In this document: positions 16,043-23,355 of the stretch, in pieces | How positions within the stretch are numbered: position 1 is the stretch's first letter | How the letters are laid out: each line of letters opens with the position of its first letter | From: Chamaesiphon sp. 341R_metabat_111 | Lineage (GTDB): Bacteria; Cyanobacteriota; Cyanobacteriia; Cyanobacteriales; Chamaesiphonaceae | Direction of reading: 5' to 3' | DNA: 32,767 bases | NCBI GenBank assembly: GCA_025351825.1 | Contig: JANXVE010000032.1 | Span: forward strand, 1-32,767 | The notes under the pieces: generated by a model | What the model saw: only the letters and a program-made list of their open reading frames with translations | What the model was told of the DNA's origin: nothing | The model's database searches: none | Translations under genes and position numbers: made by a program

Positions 16043-17401
16043 TTAATCTTGGTGCCATTTTGGTCGCCAGCCAGGTTTGATTGTCTGATGCGATCGGGCG
16101 ATCGCTAAACAGTCATCTGGCACGTCGGTGACGATCGTCGAGCCTGCTGCTGTGGTTGTTGCTACGCCAATATTTAGGGGGGCAACTAAAGTATTATTAG
16201 AACCAATTCGGGCGAAATTACCGATGGTAGTCTGATGCTTGTTTTTGCCATCATAATTAACTGTAATTGTCCCTGCGCCAATGTTGACTTGCTTCCCGAC
16301 AATTGCATCCCCAATATATGACAAATGAGCAATATTAGTATTGTCGCCGATCGTGCTTTTTTTCAGCTCGACAAAGTTGCCCACGCGACAAGCCTCTCCC
16401 ACCTGTCCCTGCTGACGAATATGAGCAAAAGGACCAACATTTGCACTATGCCCGATCGAGCTATCCACAACCACCGAATATAGCACCTTCACATTATTCC
16501 CAATCTGACTATTCTCAATCAGGCTACCAGGGCCGATCCGACTGCCAGTGCCGATGGTAGTGTCTCCGCGCAAATGAGTCTGGGGTTCGATAATTGCATC
16601 CACACCAATCTTGACCGTATCATCGATCGTCACACTATCTGGATCGATAATTGTCACCCCCGCCGCCATCCAGTTATCCTTGATTCGCGATTGCAGAATC
16701 TGATACGCACTGGCTAACTGGCAGCGATCGTTAATCCCCAAAATCTCTTGATAATCAGGCACATCGTACACCATTACAGGCGATAGAAAATTAACGGCAT
16801 CCGTAATGTAAAATTCTTTTTGATCGTTGTTACTCTGGAGCTTGGGCAATACTTCTTGCAGCTTCTGCCAATTGAAGCAATATATCCCCGCATTCACCCG
16901 CTGATTTTGACGCTGGGTGTCTGTACAGTCTCGATCCTCGATAATTTCCTTGAGCAAATTACTACTATCGCAGAATACCCGCCCGTAGCCCTGGGGATTG
17001 GGGATTTGAGCTGTGAGTATCGTCGCTGCATTTTGATGCCGCTGGTGAGTCTCTAGGAGTGCTTGTAGGGTTTCGGGACGCAGTAGCGGCACATCCCCAT
17101 TGAGGACGAGCAAATCTCCCTTAAAGTCAGCTAGATGGGGTAGTAATTGCTGCACGGCATGTCCAGTACCCAGTTGCTGAGTTTGCTCGACAAACTCCAA
17201 ATCGGGATAACCCAGCATCGCTTCCTTGACGCGATTGGCTTGATAACCAACAATTGCCAGTTGCCGTTCGGGTTGAAGATCTGCACAGCTAATCAATACC
17301 CGTTCGACCAGCGATCGTCCTCCCAATAAATGCAATACTTTGGGTAAGTCCGATTTCATTCGCGTGCCTTTGCCCGCTGCTAGAATTGCTACTGCTACCA
17401 T
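16043..17401 (-). CDS. glmU: Bifunctional GlmU (UDP-GlcNAc pyrophosphorylase / GlcN-1-P acetyltransferase)
   Basis: GlmU acetylates glucosamine-1-phosphate and then couples it to UTP, making UDP-GlcNAc for peptidoglycan and lipopolysaccharide. The 452-residue protein has an N-terminal uridylyltransferase domain (LAAGKGTRM at 7-15, the LPK lysine, [26 protein letters not shown]). The C-terminal left-handed beta-helix consists of hexapeptide repeats (from about residue 250). Its acetyltransferase signature residues are in [34 protein letters not shown] and [15 protein letters not shown]. Length and motifs are complete. It is a single gene, divergent from the MlaE-type permease. Confidence 0.96.
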   Translation of the reverse strand: MVAVAILAAGKGTRMKSDLPKVLHLLGGRSLVERVLISCADLQPERQLAIVGYQANRVKEAMLGYPDLEFVEQTQQLGTGHAVQQLLPHLADFKGDLLVLNGDVPLLRPETLQALLETHQRHQNAATILTAQIPNPQGYGRVFCDSSNLLKEIIEDRDCTDTQRQNQRVNAGIYCFNWQKLQEVLPKLQSNNDQKEFYITDAVNFLSPVMVYDVPDYQEILGINDRCQLASAYQILQSRIKDNWMAAGVTIIDPDSVTIDDTVKIGVDAIIEPQTHLRGDTTIGTGSRIGPGSLIENSQIGNNVKVLYSVVVDSSIGHSANVGPFAHIRQQGQVGEACRVGNFVELKKSTIGDNTNIAHLSYIGDAIVGKQVNIGAGTITVNYDGKNKHQTTIGNFARIGSNNTLVAPLNIGVATTTAAGSTIVTDVPDDCLAIARSHQTIKPGWRPKWHQD

Positions 17402-17553
17402 AAATATAACTACTAGTACCGAAGGAAAGTAAACACGCCTTTACTAAAATACCCCATTGCTCGCTCCACCAGACGCAATAGATCTGATTAATGAATGTCT
17501 CTGGTCAAAAAATTGCACATTCCCCCTCCGACACCCCTACCCTTTAAGTAAAT

Positions 17554-18324
17554 ATGAGTTTATGGTTCAAGCGGTTTATTTCAGCTATTTTCTTGGGCGG
17601 GCAAACGATCGTTCATATCCTCAAGGGTAAATTTAATTACCCCAACATTATCGAGCAAATGGCTCTAGTTGGGCCAGAATCACTCCTCATCGCCCTGCTG
17701 ATTTCGACGACAGTAGGGATGGTGTTTACGATTCAGGTAGCACGAGAATTCATTAATATCGGTGCGGGACAGGTAGTCGGGGGAGTTCTATCTCTCACCC
17801 TCACCCGCGAACTTGCTCCAGTACTCACCGCAGTAGTATTGGCTGGCAAAGTTGGTTCATCATTTGCCGCCGAAATTGGCACGATGAAAGTTAGCGAACA
17901 AATCGACGCGCTGTATATTCTCAAAACCGATCCCGTTGACTATCTGGTAATTCCGCGCGTGATTGCCTGCTGTGTGATGTTACCATTGCTGACGATTTTA
18001 TCGATCGTGGCTGGTATGCTCGGTGGACTGTTGATTGCTACTAGTATCTTTGGGATGCCAGGGCGCGTATTTTTAGACTCAGCCCGCAATTTCCTCGATG
18101 GCTGGGATCTCTGCACAGCACCAATCAAAGCCGTATGCTTTGGTGCGCTAATTGCCATTATCGGTTGTAGCTGGGGACTAACCACGACAGGTGGTGCTAA
18201 AGGAGTTGGACAATCAACAACCACCGCAGTTGTCACCTCTCTCCTTGCAATTTTTATCTCCAATTTTTTCCTATCCTGGGTGATGTTTCAAGGTGCTGGT
18301 AGTGCTGTTTCCAAAGGAATGTAG
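17554..18324 (+). CDS. mlaE: MlaE-family lipid ABC transporter permease
   Basis: This 256-residue polytopic permease belongs to the MlaE/TGD1 family, which moves phospholipids between membranes with an ATPase (MlaF) and an MCE protein (MlaD). Typical segments are GPESLLIALLISTTVGMVFTIQVARE, TRELAPVLTAVVLAGKVGSSFAAEIGTMKVSEQIDAL and GGAKGVGQSTTTAVV near the C-terminus. About five to six membrane helices are visible. Cyanobacterial orthologues form the TGD-like system. The ATPase and MCE partners are not adjacent here, which is common in cyanobacteria. The ATG at 17554 follows AAGTAAAT without a strong ribosome binding site. Confidence 0.9.
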   Translation: MSLWFKRFISAIFLGGQTIVHILKGKFNYPNIIEQMALVGPESLLIALLISTTVGMVFTIQVAREFINIGAGQVVGGVLSLTLTRELAPVLTAVVLAGKVGSSFAAEIGTMKVSEQIDALYILKTDPVDYLVIPRVIACCVMLPLLTILSIVAGMLGGLLIATSIFGMPGRVFLDSARNFLDGWDLCTAPIKAVCFGALIAIIGCSWGLTTTGGAKGVGQSTTTAVVTSLLAIFISNFFLSWVMFQGAGSAVSKGM

Positions 18325-18429
18325 ACTCAATGTTTCATAGGAGCCACTTCGGGAATAAGCGTGATGAAAAGCAGCGGAAATATGTTAATTTAAATAAACA
18401 TTGCTTTTTAGTTGTGTCTATTTGCCCCG

Positions 18430-18840
18430 ATGTCCATTCCTGCCTTCAACGAACTTGGTTATTTACCACCAGGGATTTATGAAACTTCTTGGCTGGAATT
18501 CATGAGTCGCTTTGCCACTAATCGCCAGCGACAGCGATTGGTAACTGGTTTAGCCGCAGCACTGCGAAAGTTAGGGTTTGCAGGTTGTCGCCGAGTTTTA
18601 ATTAGTGGTAGTTTCGTGACGAGCAAAGATCATCCCAATGATTTTGATGGTTGGTATGAAAGTTTTGGACTAGATCTCAATCTTCTTGATGCGCTATTTT
18701 TGGAGGATGTTGAGTCTCAGATGGAAGTATTTGGAGGGACTTTATTCAGCCCGCCTAGCTATGAGGGCTTTTTTCAAACTGACAGAGATGGACAATCGAA
18801 GGGTGTGATCGTGTTAGATCCACAGGAAATGATTATTTAG
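18430..18840 (+). CDS. Minimal nucleotidyltransferase-fold protein, possible toxin
   Basis: This 136-residue protein resembles the DUF6932-type small proteins. It carries the polymerase-beta-type nucleotidyltransferase signature: GS (60-61) followed nine residues later by DFD (D71, D73) in the block ISGSFVTSKDHPNDFDGWY. A third acidic candidate (D130) lies at the end of a GVIVLD strand. The N-terminus (IPAFNELGYLPPGIYE) is typical of the family. ATG at 18430 is chosen over the in-frame TTG at 18412 because it gives that conserved start. It is followed after 14 nt by an XRE regulator, an arrangement expected of a toxin-antitoxin or self-regulated module. Activity (tRNA/protein nucleotidylation or other) is unknown. 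Confidence 0.7.
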   Translation: MSIPAFNELGYLPPGIYETSWLEFMSRFATNRQRQRLVTGLAAALRKLGFAGCRRVLISGSFVTSKDHPNDFDGWYESFGLDLNLLDALFLEDVESQMEVFGGTLFSPPSYEGFFQTDRDGQSKGVIVLDPQEMII

Positions 18841-18854
18841 CCAGGAAAACAGTG

Positions 18855-19289
18855 ATGATTCAGAATGAACGTCAATATAGAATTACGCAAACTAAGTTAC
18901 GGGAATTCGAGCAGGATTTGGCAAGTCTCAATCCGCCAGATCCTAGTCTCCATCCCCGTCAAGTTGTTGGCTGGACAAATAGCTATAATTTGACAATTTG
19001 CAAATTGAAGCAGGAATTAGCTGATTATGAACAACTCAAAAGTGGGCATATTGTGACTTTTGTGTTGGGTTCGTTAAATGATTTACCAACTACGTTAATT
19101 AAGGCGAGAATTGCGGCAGGGATGACGCAAAAAGAGTTGGCAGATAAAATTGGTGTTCGAGAGCAGCAAATTCAAAGGTATGAAGCTAATCATTACAATT
19201 CTGCTAGTTTCGATCGATTGCGATCGATTGCCAGTGCTTTAAATATTGAAATTACTCAAGCAGTCATGCAGGTATCAAGTGTAGGCTGA
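18855..19289 (+). CDS. XRE-family helix-turn-helix regulator, possible antitoxin
   Basis: A 144-residue protein. The N-terminal half (1-78) is helical and charged, with coiled-coil-like stretches (RQYRITQTKLREFEQDL; TICKLKQELADYEQL). The C-terminal half (about 81-136) is a Cro/CI-type HTH: LIKARIAAGMTQKELADKIG, VREQQIQRYEANHY, then FDRLRSIASALNIEI. The real start is the ATG at 18855 rather than the overlapping GTG at 18852, since AGGAAAA lies 8 nt ahead. It sits 14 nt after the nucleotidyltransferase-like gene, so the two are very likely co-transcribed. The role would be DNA-binding autorepressor and neutraliser of its partner; this is inference from arrangement. Confidence 0.75.
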   Translation: MIQNERQYRITQTKLREFEQDLASLNPPDPSLHPRQVVGWTNSYNLTICKLKQELADYEQLKSGHIVTFVLGSLNDLPTTLIKARIAAGMTQKELADKIGVREQQIQRYEANHYNSASFDRLRSIASALNIEITQAVMQVSSVG

Positions 19290-19318
19290 ACTTTTACTAA
19301 TATCGATCGAATGTAAAT

Positions 19319-19405
19319 AGCCTAGACATCGAGAAACTCGAATCTCTAGGTGAGGATTTATTAGATTTTACCTCTATGGCAGATCTAGAAACTTGGTTGA
19401 GTTAG
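19319..19405 (+). pseudogene. C-terminal remnant of a DUF4351 protein
   Basis: Codons 19319-19402 followed by TAG (19403-19405) read SLDIEKLESLGEDLLDF then TSMADLETWLS. This closely matches the C-terminal end of DUF4351, the tail domain of cyanobacterial Rpn/PD-(D/E)XK nuclease family proteins. The frame is closed upstream by a TAA at 19298-19300 and there is no start codon, so only about 28 codons of the original gene remain. It marks a deletion in which the rest of a mobile-type nuclease gene was lost. Confidence 0.7.
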
Positions 19406-19562
19406 GATTGACGATCGATATTAATGATTGTGCTTCTCGATCGATCGCACCCAATAACAACAGAATCGATCTCAATCACAATTTGAAATTGTCGATTACC
19501 ATCATCAAATATTATTACCCTGGATTGTGCCTCAATCAAAAGTTATTTCATATCATGTTTTC

Positions 19563-19583
19563 TGTGGGTAGTGCACACCCTAC
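19563..19583. repeat. Left copy of 21-bp inverted repeat
   Basis: TGTGGGTAGTGCACACCCTAC matches the complement of 20130-20150 at 18 of 21 positions. Both belong to the common cyanobacterial GTAGGGTGGGCA...TGCCCACC-type dispersed palindrome. The two copies bracket the AT-rich orphan gene. Confidence 0.7.
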
Positions 19584-19594
19584 AGCTACAGCTT

Positions 19595-20122
19595 CTACAA
19601 CTTATTCTCTTGGTCTTCAATGTTTTTTAACTCTATTATTAGTTCTGATATGTTATTTTCATGATTTTCTTCTCGACCTTCTTTTTTATAAATTTCTAAA
19701 ATATTAATGTGTCCTTCCTCTTCTTGTTTATCATTAAGATATGCTTCCTGATACAATCCGTCTGGAGAAATAATAATTTCGGTTGCATTATGGTACTTTG
19801 GACAAGATGGATTTGATATCGACACATTTGTTTCTAATTCTTTTGATAAGAATAGTGCTAGCTTAACAAAACTTACATTGCTAAGTTCATAATTACCGCA
19901 ATATAATTTTGCCCAAGTCTTAAAATCTCTTGATTGATATTCTATCTCAATACTAGTTGAAAAAATAAATGGGACAATGTTCTTTAAAAAAGCATCTGTT
20001 GAACTTATGGAGTCAGAACAAATTCCAGTAAAAACAGAAATTGGAGTTACTAGTTCATCTAATTCTACCTTTGCTTCAAACGCAAGTTCATAAAGTTCAA
20101 TAAAATAATTTTCGCTGTCCAT
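19595..20122 (-). CDS. AT-rich orphan hypothetical protein
   Basis: This 175-residue protein is not recognised. It is acidic and soluble with no signal peptide. It has a helical N-terminus (SENYFIELYELAFEAKVELDE), a central block DFKTWAKLYCGNYEL, a strand-rich middle (ATEIIISPDGLYQEAYLN) and a Glu/Asn/Lys-rich tail. ATG at 20122 is preferred to the GTG at 20149, whose first nine codons come from the flanking repeat. Base composition is visibly richer in A/T than both neighbours, and the gene is bracketed by inverted repeat copies. Both points suggest lateral arrival. Its size and acidity would suit an immunity or antitoxin protein, but that is speculation. Confidence 0.6.
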   Translation of the reverse strand: MDSENYFIELYELAFEAKVELDELVTPISVFTGICSDSISSTDAFLKNIVPFIFSTSIEIEYQSRDFKTWAKLYCGNYELSNVSFVKLALFLSKELETNVSISNPSCPKYHNATEIIISPDGLYQEAYLNDKQEEEGHINILEIYKKEGREENHENNISELIIELKNIEDQENKL

Positions 20123-20129
20123 AGTTTTA

Positions 20130-20150
20130 GTAGGGTGGGCATTTCCCACA
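20130..20150. repeat. Right copy of 21-bp inverted repeat
   Basis: GTAGGGTGGGCATTTCCCACA is the inverted partner of 19563-19583. It abuts the start of the orphan gene and provides its upstream in-frame GTG. Confidence 0.7.
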
Positions 20151-20192
20151 AAACATTATCGATTTAATAATATAAATTTAAATAAATATTGA

Positions 20193-21065
20193 CTACCACA
20201 ACAATCGATCGATCGTATTATTCGCTTGTCCCTGATAATTACCACCGAATAAATTGTGATGATTGAGGATGTGATAGAGATCGTACAATATCTTGCGAGT
20301 TGAGTAGTCAGGATCTAGGGGGTAGACATCAGCATAGCCCTGGAAAAAAGCATTGGGAAAACCACCAAATAATGCAGCCATCGCCACATCAACTTCTCGA
20401 TCTCCCCAATAGGTTGCTGGATCGAAAATCACCGGAATACCAGCGGTGGTAAAACCAGCATTGCCACTCCACAGATCGCCATGTACTAGGGAAGGTTTAG
20501 GACGATAGTTAGCCAACAGACTAGGAATTTTAGCAATTAGTTGTTCGGCTCTGGGAAATTTACCGCCGTTACTTTGGGCGAGTTGGAGCTGATAACCAAT
20601 TCGGTGATTGGTGAAAAATGTCGCCCAATTATCTTCCCAGGTATTAACTTGGGGTATCGATCCGATCGTATTATCGATATGCCACCCAAACTGACGATCG
20701 GGACTAATTCTAATCCGGTGCATTGTTGCTAAATCTCGCCCCATTTGGTTCCAGTTTTGAGGAGTCGCATTATCTATTAGATCTAGATGTTCTAGTACCA
20801 AATAACTTCTATCTTCAGCCACGCCCCAACAAATCACAGTCGGTACTTTAATTGTTTTAGTACCAGCTATTTCTGATAGCCCTTTTGCTTCAGCAGCAAA
20901 CATGTCTATCAAATTTGATTGGTTGAGCTTAACAAAATATCGCTCTCGATTATTACTAATCAAATAAGCTTGATTAATCGAACCACCACTGATCGGTTGA
21001 CAATCGACTATCTCAAAATGTTTACCTGTCGCTTGCGCGATCTCTGCACTGATTTTAGTCCACAT
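20193..21065 (-). CDS. Fructosamine-3-kinase family protein
   Basis: This 290-residue kinase has the FN3K/aminoglycoside-phosphotransferase fold. Members phosphorylate ketosamines on glycated proteins or free adducts so that the sugar is released. Seen: ISGGSINQAYLI (P-loop-like, 26-37), FVKLN with the ATP-binding Lys47, Glu59 in AAEAKGL, catalytic loop HGDLWSGN (195-202; Asp197), metal-binding FDPATYWGDRE (214-224) and the terminal YHILNHHNLFGGNY typical of the family. ATG at 21065 lies inside the last codons of the upstream lipoprotein gene (11-nt overlap), so translation is probably coupled. Further upstream in-frame starts would add a tail absent from the family. Confidence 0.88.
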   Translation of the reverse strand: MWTKISAEIAQATGKHFEIVDCQPISGGSINQAYLISNNRERYFVKLNQSNLIDMFAAEAKGLSEIAGTKTIKVPTVICWGVAEDRSYLVLEHLDLIDNATPQNWNQMGRDLATMHRIRISPDRQFGWHIDNTIGSIPQVNTWEDNWATFFTNHRIGYQLQLAQSNGGKFPRAEQLIAKIPSLLANYRPKPSLVHGDLWSGNAGFTTAGIPVIFDPATYWGDREVDVAMAALFGGFPNAFFQGYADVYPLDPDYSTRKILYDLYHILNHHNLFGGNYQGQANNTIDRLLW

Positions 21066-22782
21066 GAGCTGCTCTCCACGCTTGAATTTGGTTAATTGCA
21101 TTACCGATCCAGATTTGCAGATTGTGCCCAAATCTCTGCGCTTTTGCTGGAATTGTATTTGTAAATGCGCGAATTTTTATGCCTGCTGCTTTTCGTAATT
21201 CGTTGGCTTGGGTTTGCCAGGTATTGGTTGGGGTAGGATCGACTAAAGCAGCCTCTGGTGAAGATATTTGCGGTGACTCAATCTGATTCTCGGTTGGATA
21301 GGCTCCGCTGTTCTGTGGTGGTTGTGGTTGCACTGGTGAAGTGAATTTTGGTGGATCGATCGATGGATCTTTTTTCACGATCGCTCTAGGTACGACTGTT
21401 GGCGTGGGTACAACGATCGGAGCTGGTTTTGGCGTGGCTACTGGAGTAGGTTGAGGCGTTGGAATGATTGGTGCTATTTTCACTACCTCAGGAGCCGGTG
21501 TCACCGCAGGGAGTGCCTTGGCAACTGGCACGGGCTGAATTTCGGGCACGGGTGCGGGAATTGGTGCTGGTGAAACGATTGGCTTGACGCTCGGTTCGAT
21601 CGCTTTAACTGGCTCTGGAGCGACAACTGCTGGAATTTGAACGATCGGGCTAGGCACAGGTTTTGCGACGGGTGCAGGTGCAATTATGACCGGAATGGGA
21701 CTAGGTTTAACTACTGGAGCAGGCGCAACTATTACTGGAACTGGAATTGGTGCAGGAGTCGGTGTCAATGTCGGAGGCGGAGTAGAAATAGGCGCGGGAA
21801 TCGGTGCTGTTGCAGGGATCGGAATAGGTACTGGTTCGATCGCCACATAATTAGGATCTACGAGACTAAGAGCTAGATTCGGCTCGATCTCACCCCTAAT
21901 CAGTTTGGCTAGGGTATCTTTGGCTTGCGGATCGTAAGTGACGATCGAAACGCTATCGTTATAAACATTGGGGATCGGATTGCCTCGATCGTCCAATAGC
22001 TCTAATCTTACCCAGTTTTTACCAGGTTTAAAGCCTTGTAGATAGACTGGTGCCCACCTATCTAGGATAAATCTTTGCTCATTAACTGTTACCCTAATTC
22101 GCCAGTTGGATCTAGCATCTGCAACTAAATCAGCGGGCAGATTGCTTAAATAGTAGTCCAACATAATTGGCTCCGCACCATATGTACCAGTTGGACGACT
22201 GTAAGTAAGTAGCGGTTGGTTTGGATCGGGATTATTCTCGGCTGTTTTCGTCAAAACGTTGAAACTAACTTGAGCATAGGCACCTGCATTTTTAAAACTC
22301 TCATGCCAGGGGCGCGAAGCAAAGACACGCAAACTATGGGTTCCAGCCGCTAAATTTTTAAAAACCAGGGGTTGGCTCAGATCGTATACGCCTTGATAAG
22401 TCTGTTTGTCCAGAATTACATGTAGATGATTACCTAGCCCTAGTTCGGGCTGTTTGAATAGGGGCAGATCTGTGACAGCTAGTTTGACAGTGACTCGATC
22501 GTCAGTTAATGTTTCGTCAGGTTTGGGGCTAAGGATCTGCACTTGCGGCTGGAATTTTGCCAAGCTGGGCGCGAGTCGATCGATACTAGCTGGAATATTT
22601 ACTTCCGATAATGGCCCATCAGTGGTAGTCAGAGCAGAGCTATTCGTCCCCGCCGCCAATTCCGCTGGTGTCTGGGCTGACTGCTCGCAACTGACGATCC
22701 CGATCGTCATTCCCACTGCCAGACAAGCCCCCACCAATCGAGTAACTAGTTTCCATTTCAGATCCGCTCTCAACACCTGCAC
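21055..22782 (-). CDS. Proline-rich lipoprotein of unknown function
   Basis: A 575-residue protein. A basic N-terminus and hydrophobic stretch end in the lipobox IVSC (Cys32), predicting a lipid-anchored exported protein. Residues 80-290 form a beta-rich region in two parts (QVQILSPKPDETL, NHLHVILDKQTYQGVYDL, GTHSLRVFASRPWHESF; then WRIRVTVNEQRFILDRW and GKNWVRLELLDDRGNPIPN), Ig-like in appearance. Residues 317 to about 490 are a Pro/Ala/Val/Ile repeat tract (APIPVPVIVAPAPVVKPSPI type) suited to spanning the cell wall. The last about 50 residues are helical. The start codon is a GTG. I recognise the type from other cyanobacteria, but no function is known to me. Confidence 0.75.
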   Translation of the reverse strand: MQVLRADLKWKLVTRLVGACLAVGMTIGIVSCEQSAQTPAELAAGTNSSALTTTDGPLSEVNIPASIDRLAPSLAKFQPQVQILSPKPDETLTDDRVTVKLAVTDLPLFKQPELGLGNHLHVILDKQTYQGVYDLSQPLVFKNLAAGTHSLRVFASRPWHESFKNAGAYAQVSFNVLTKTAENNPDPNQPLLTYSRPTGTYGAEPIMLDYYLSNLPADLVADARSNWRIRVTVNEQRFILDRWAPVYLQGFKPGKNWVRLELLDDRGNPIPNVYNDSVSIVTYDPQAKDTLAKLIRGEIEPNLALSLVDPNYVAIEPVPIPIPATAPIPAPISTPPPTLTPTPAPIPVPVIVAPAPVVKPSPIPVIIAPAPVAKPVPSPIVQIPAVVAPEPVKAIEPSVKPIVSPAPIPAPVPEIQPVPVAKALPAVTPAPEVVKIAPIIPTPQPTPVATPKPAPIVVPTPTVVPRAIVKKDPSIDPPKFTSPVQPQPPQNSGAYPTENQIESPQISSPEAALVDPTPTNTWQTQANELRKAAGIKIRAFTNTIPAKAQRFGHNLQIWIGNAINQIQAWRAAHVD

Positions 22783-23355
22783 CTCTGCTTTACAAATTAC
22801 CCATTGGCACTGCCTATTTTACTAGGATTGGTGAATTTTTAACCGATCTTAGCTGCTAATTGGACTAGATGCCGATCCCAAATGCAAACTATCGGGTTAG
22901 CTTATAAATCAGAGAATTGTCTCTTTTCGTAAACAATTTGGATAATTAAATCGCGATCGGGTAGCGATCGAGATATTCAAATGGTTGTGATGAGAGTTAA
23001 TAGATTTAAGTCAATGGTAGCGAGAGTTTACAGCTATTGTTAAGTTTGTTTGAAGAAAAATGTACTAAGCTTGACTTTTCAGCCGATCTGACAGAAAAAG
23101 GTGAATGGAAGCATCTTAGAGAGGGACTTTGAACTATTGTGAACAAATGGTGAATATCGGTAAGTCCTCAACCTATAATTTGGGAACAGAAGCACTGAGT
23201 TCATCAAACTCGTTTTGTTAATTCGAGTGCAGCTAATAACTGAAAGTTCCATCGGAATTACAGAATACAGCTAGGCTTTTGGCTCCATTTCACTTTTGAA
23301 ACGGGCAATCTCAGTTGGTGATAACCTCGTTCCTTGTCTCGAGAGGAGAATCCTC
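22783..23355 (+). promoter_or_regulatory. psaA upstream region and long leader
   Basis: This 573-nt gene-free region upstream of psaA holds no ORF. A perfect TATAAT lies at 23174-23179; the hexamer 17 bp ahead (TGAATA) is poor, so activation by a regulator is likely. A start near 23186 would give a leader of about 170 nt. The leader contains a small hairpin (GAGTT/AACTC, about 23199-23213) and ends with the strong ribosome binding site GAGAGGAG (23341-23348), 7 nt before the ATG. The region upstream of the -10 is AT-rich, with a TTTACA half-site near 23026 that could belong to an RpaB-type (HLR1) element, but no full tandem match was found. Confidence 0.55.

Noticed and set aside
18412-18429. 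TTG start adding six residues to the nucleotidyltransferase-like protein
   Set aside because: The family-like N-terminus begins at the ATG at 18430.
19393-19707. Open frame of 104 codons on the plus strand
   Set aside because: It overlaps the DUF4351 remnant, the repeat and the antisense orphan gene, has low-complexity hydrophobic ends and no family resemblance.
20123-20149. Earlier GTG start for the AT-rich orphan gene (MGNAHPTKT...)
   Set aside because: Those codons come from the dispersed 21-bp repeat, so the ATG at 20122 is more likely.
23026-23048. HLR1 (RpaB) site upstream of psaA
   Set aside because: A TTTACA half-site is followed by TGTTAAG at the wrong spacing and with mismatches, so it was not called as a site.
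23296-23355. Longer psaA reading frame starting at a TTG 60 nt upstream
   Set aside because: The strong ribosome binding site GAGAGGAG lies just before the ATG at 23356, and PsaA proteins begin at MTISPPE; the extension is leader sequence.
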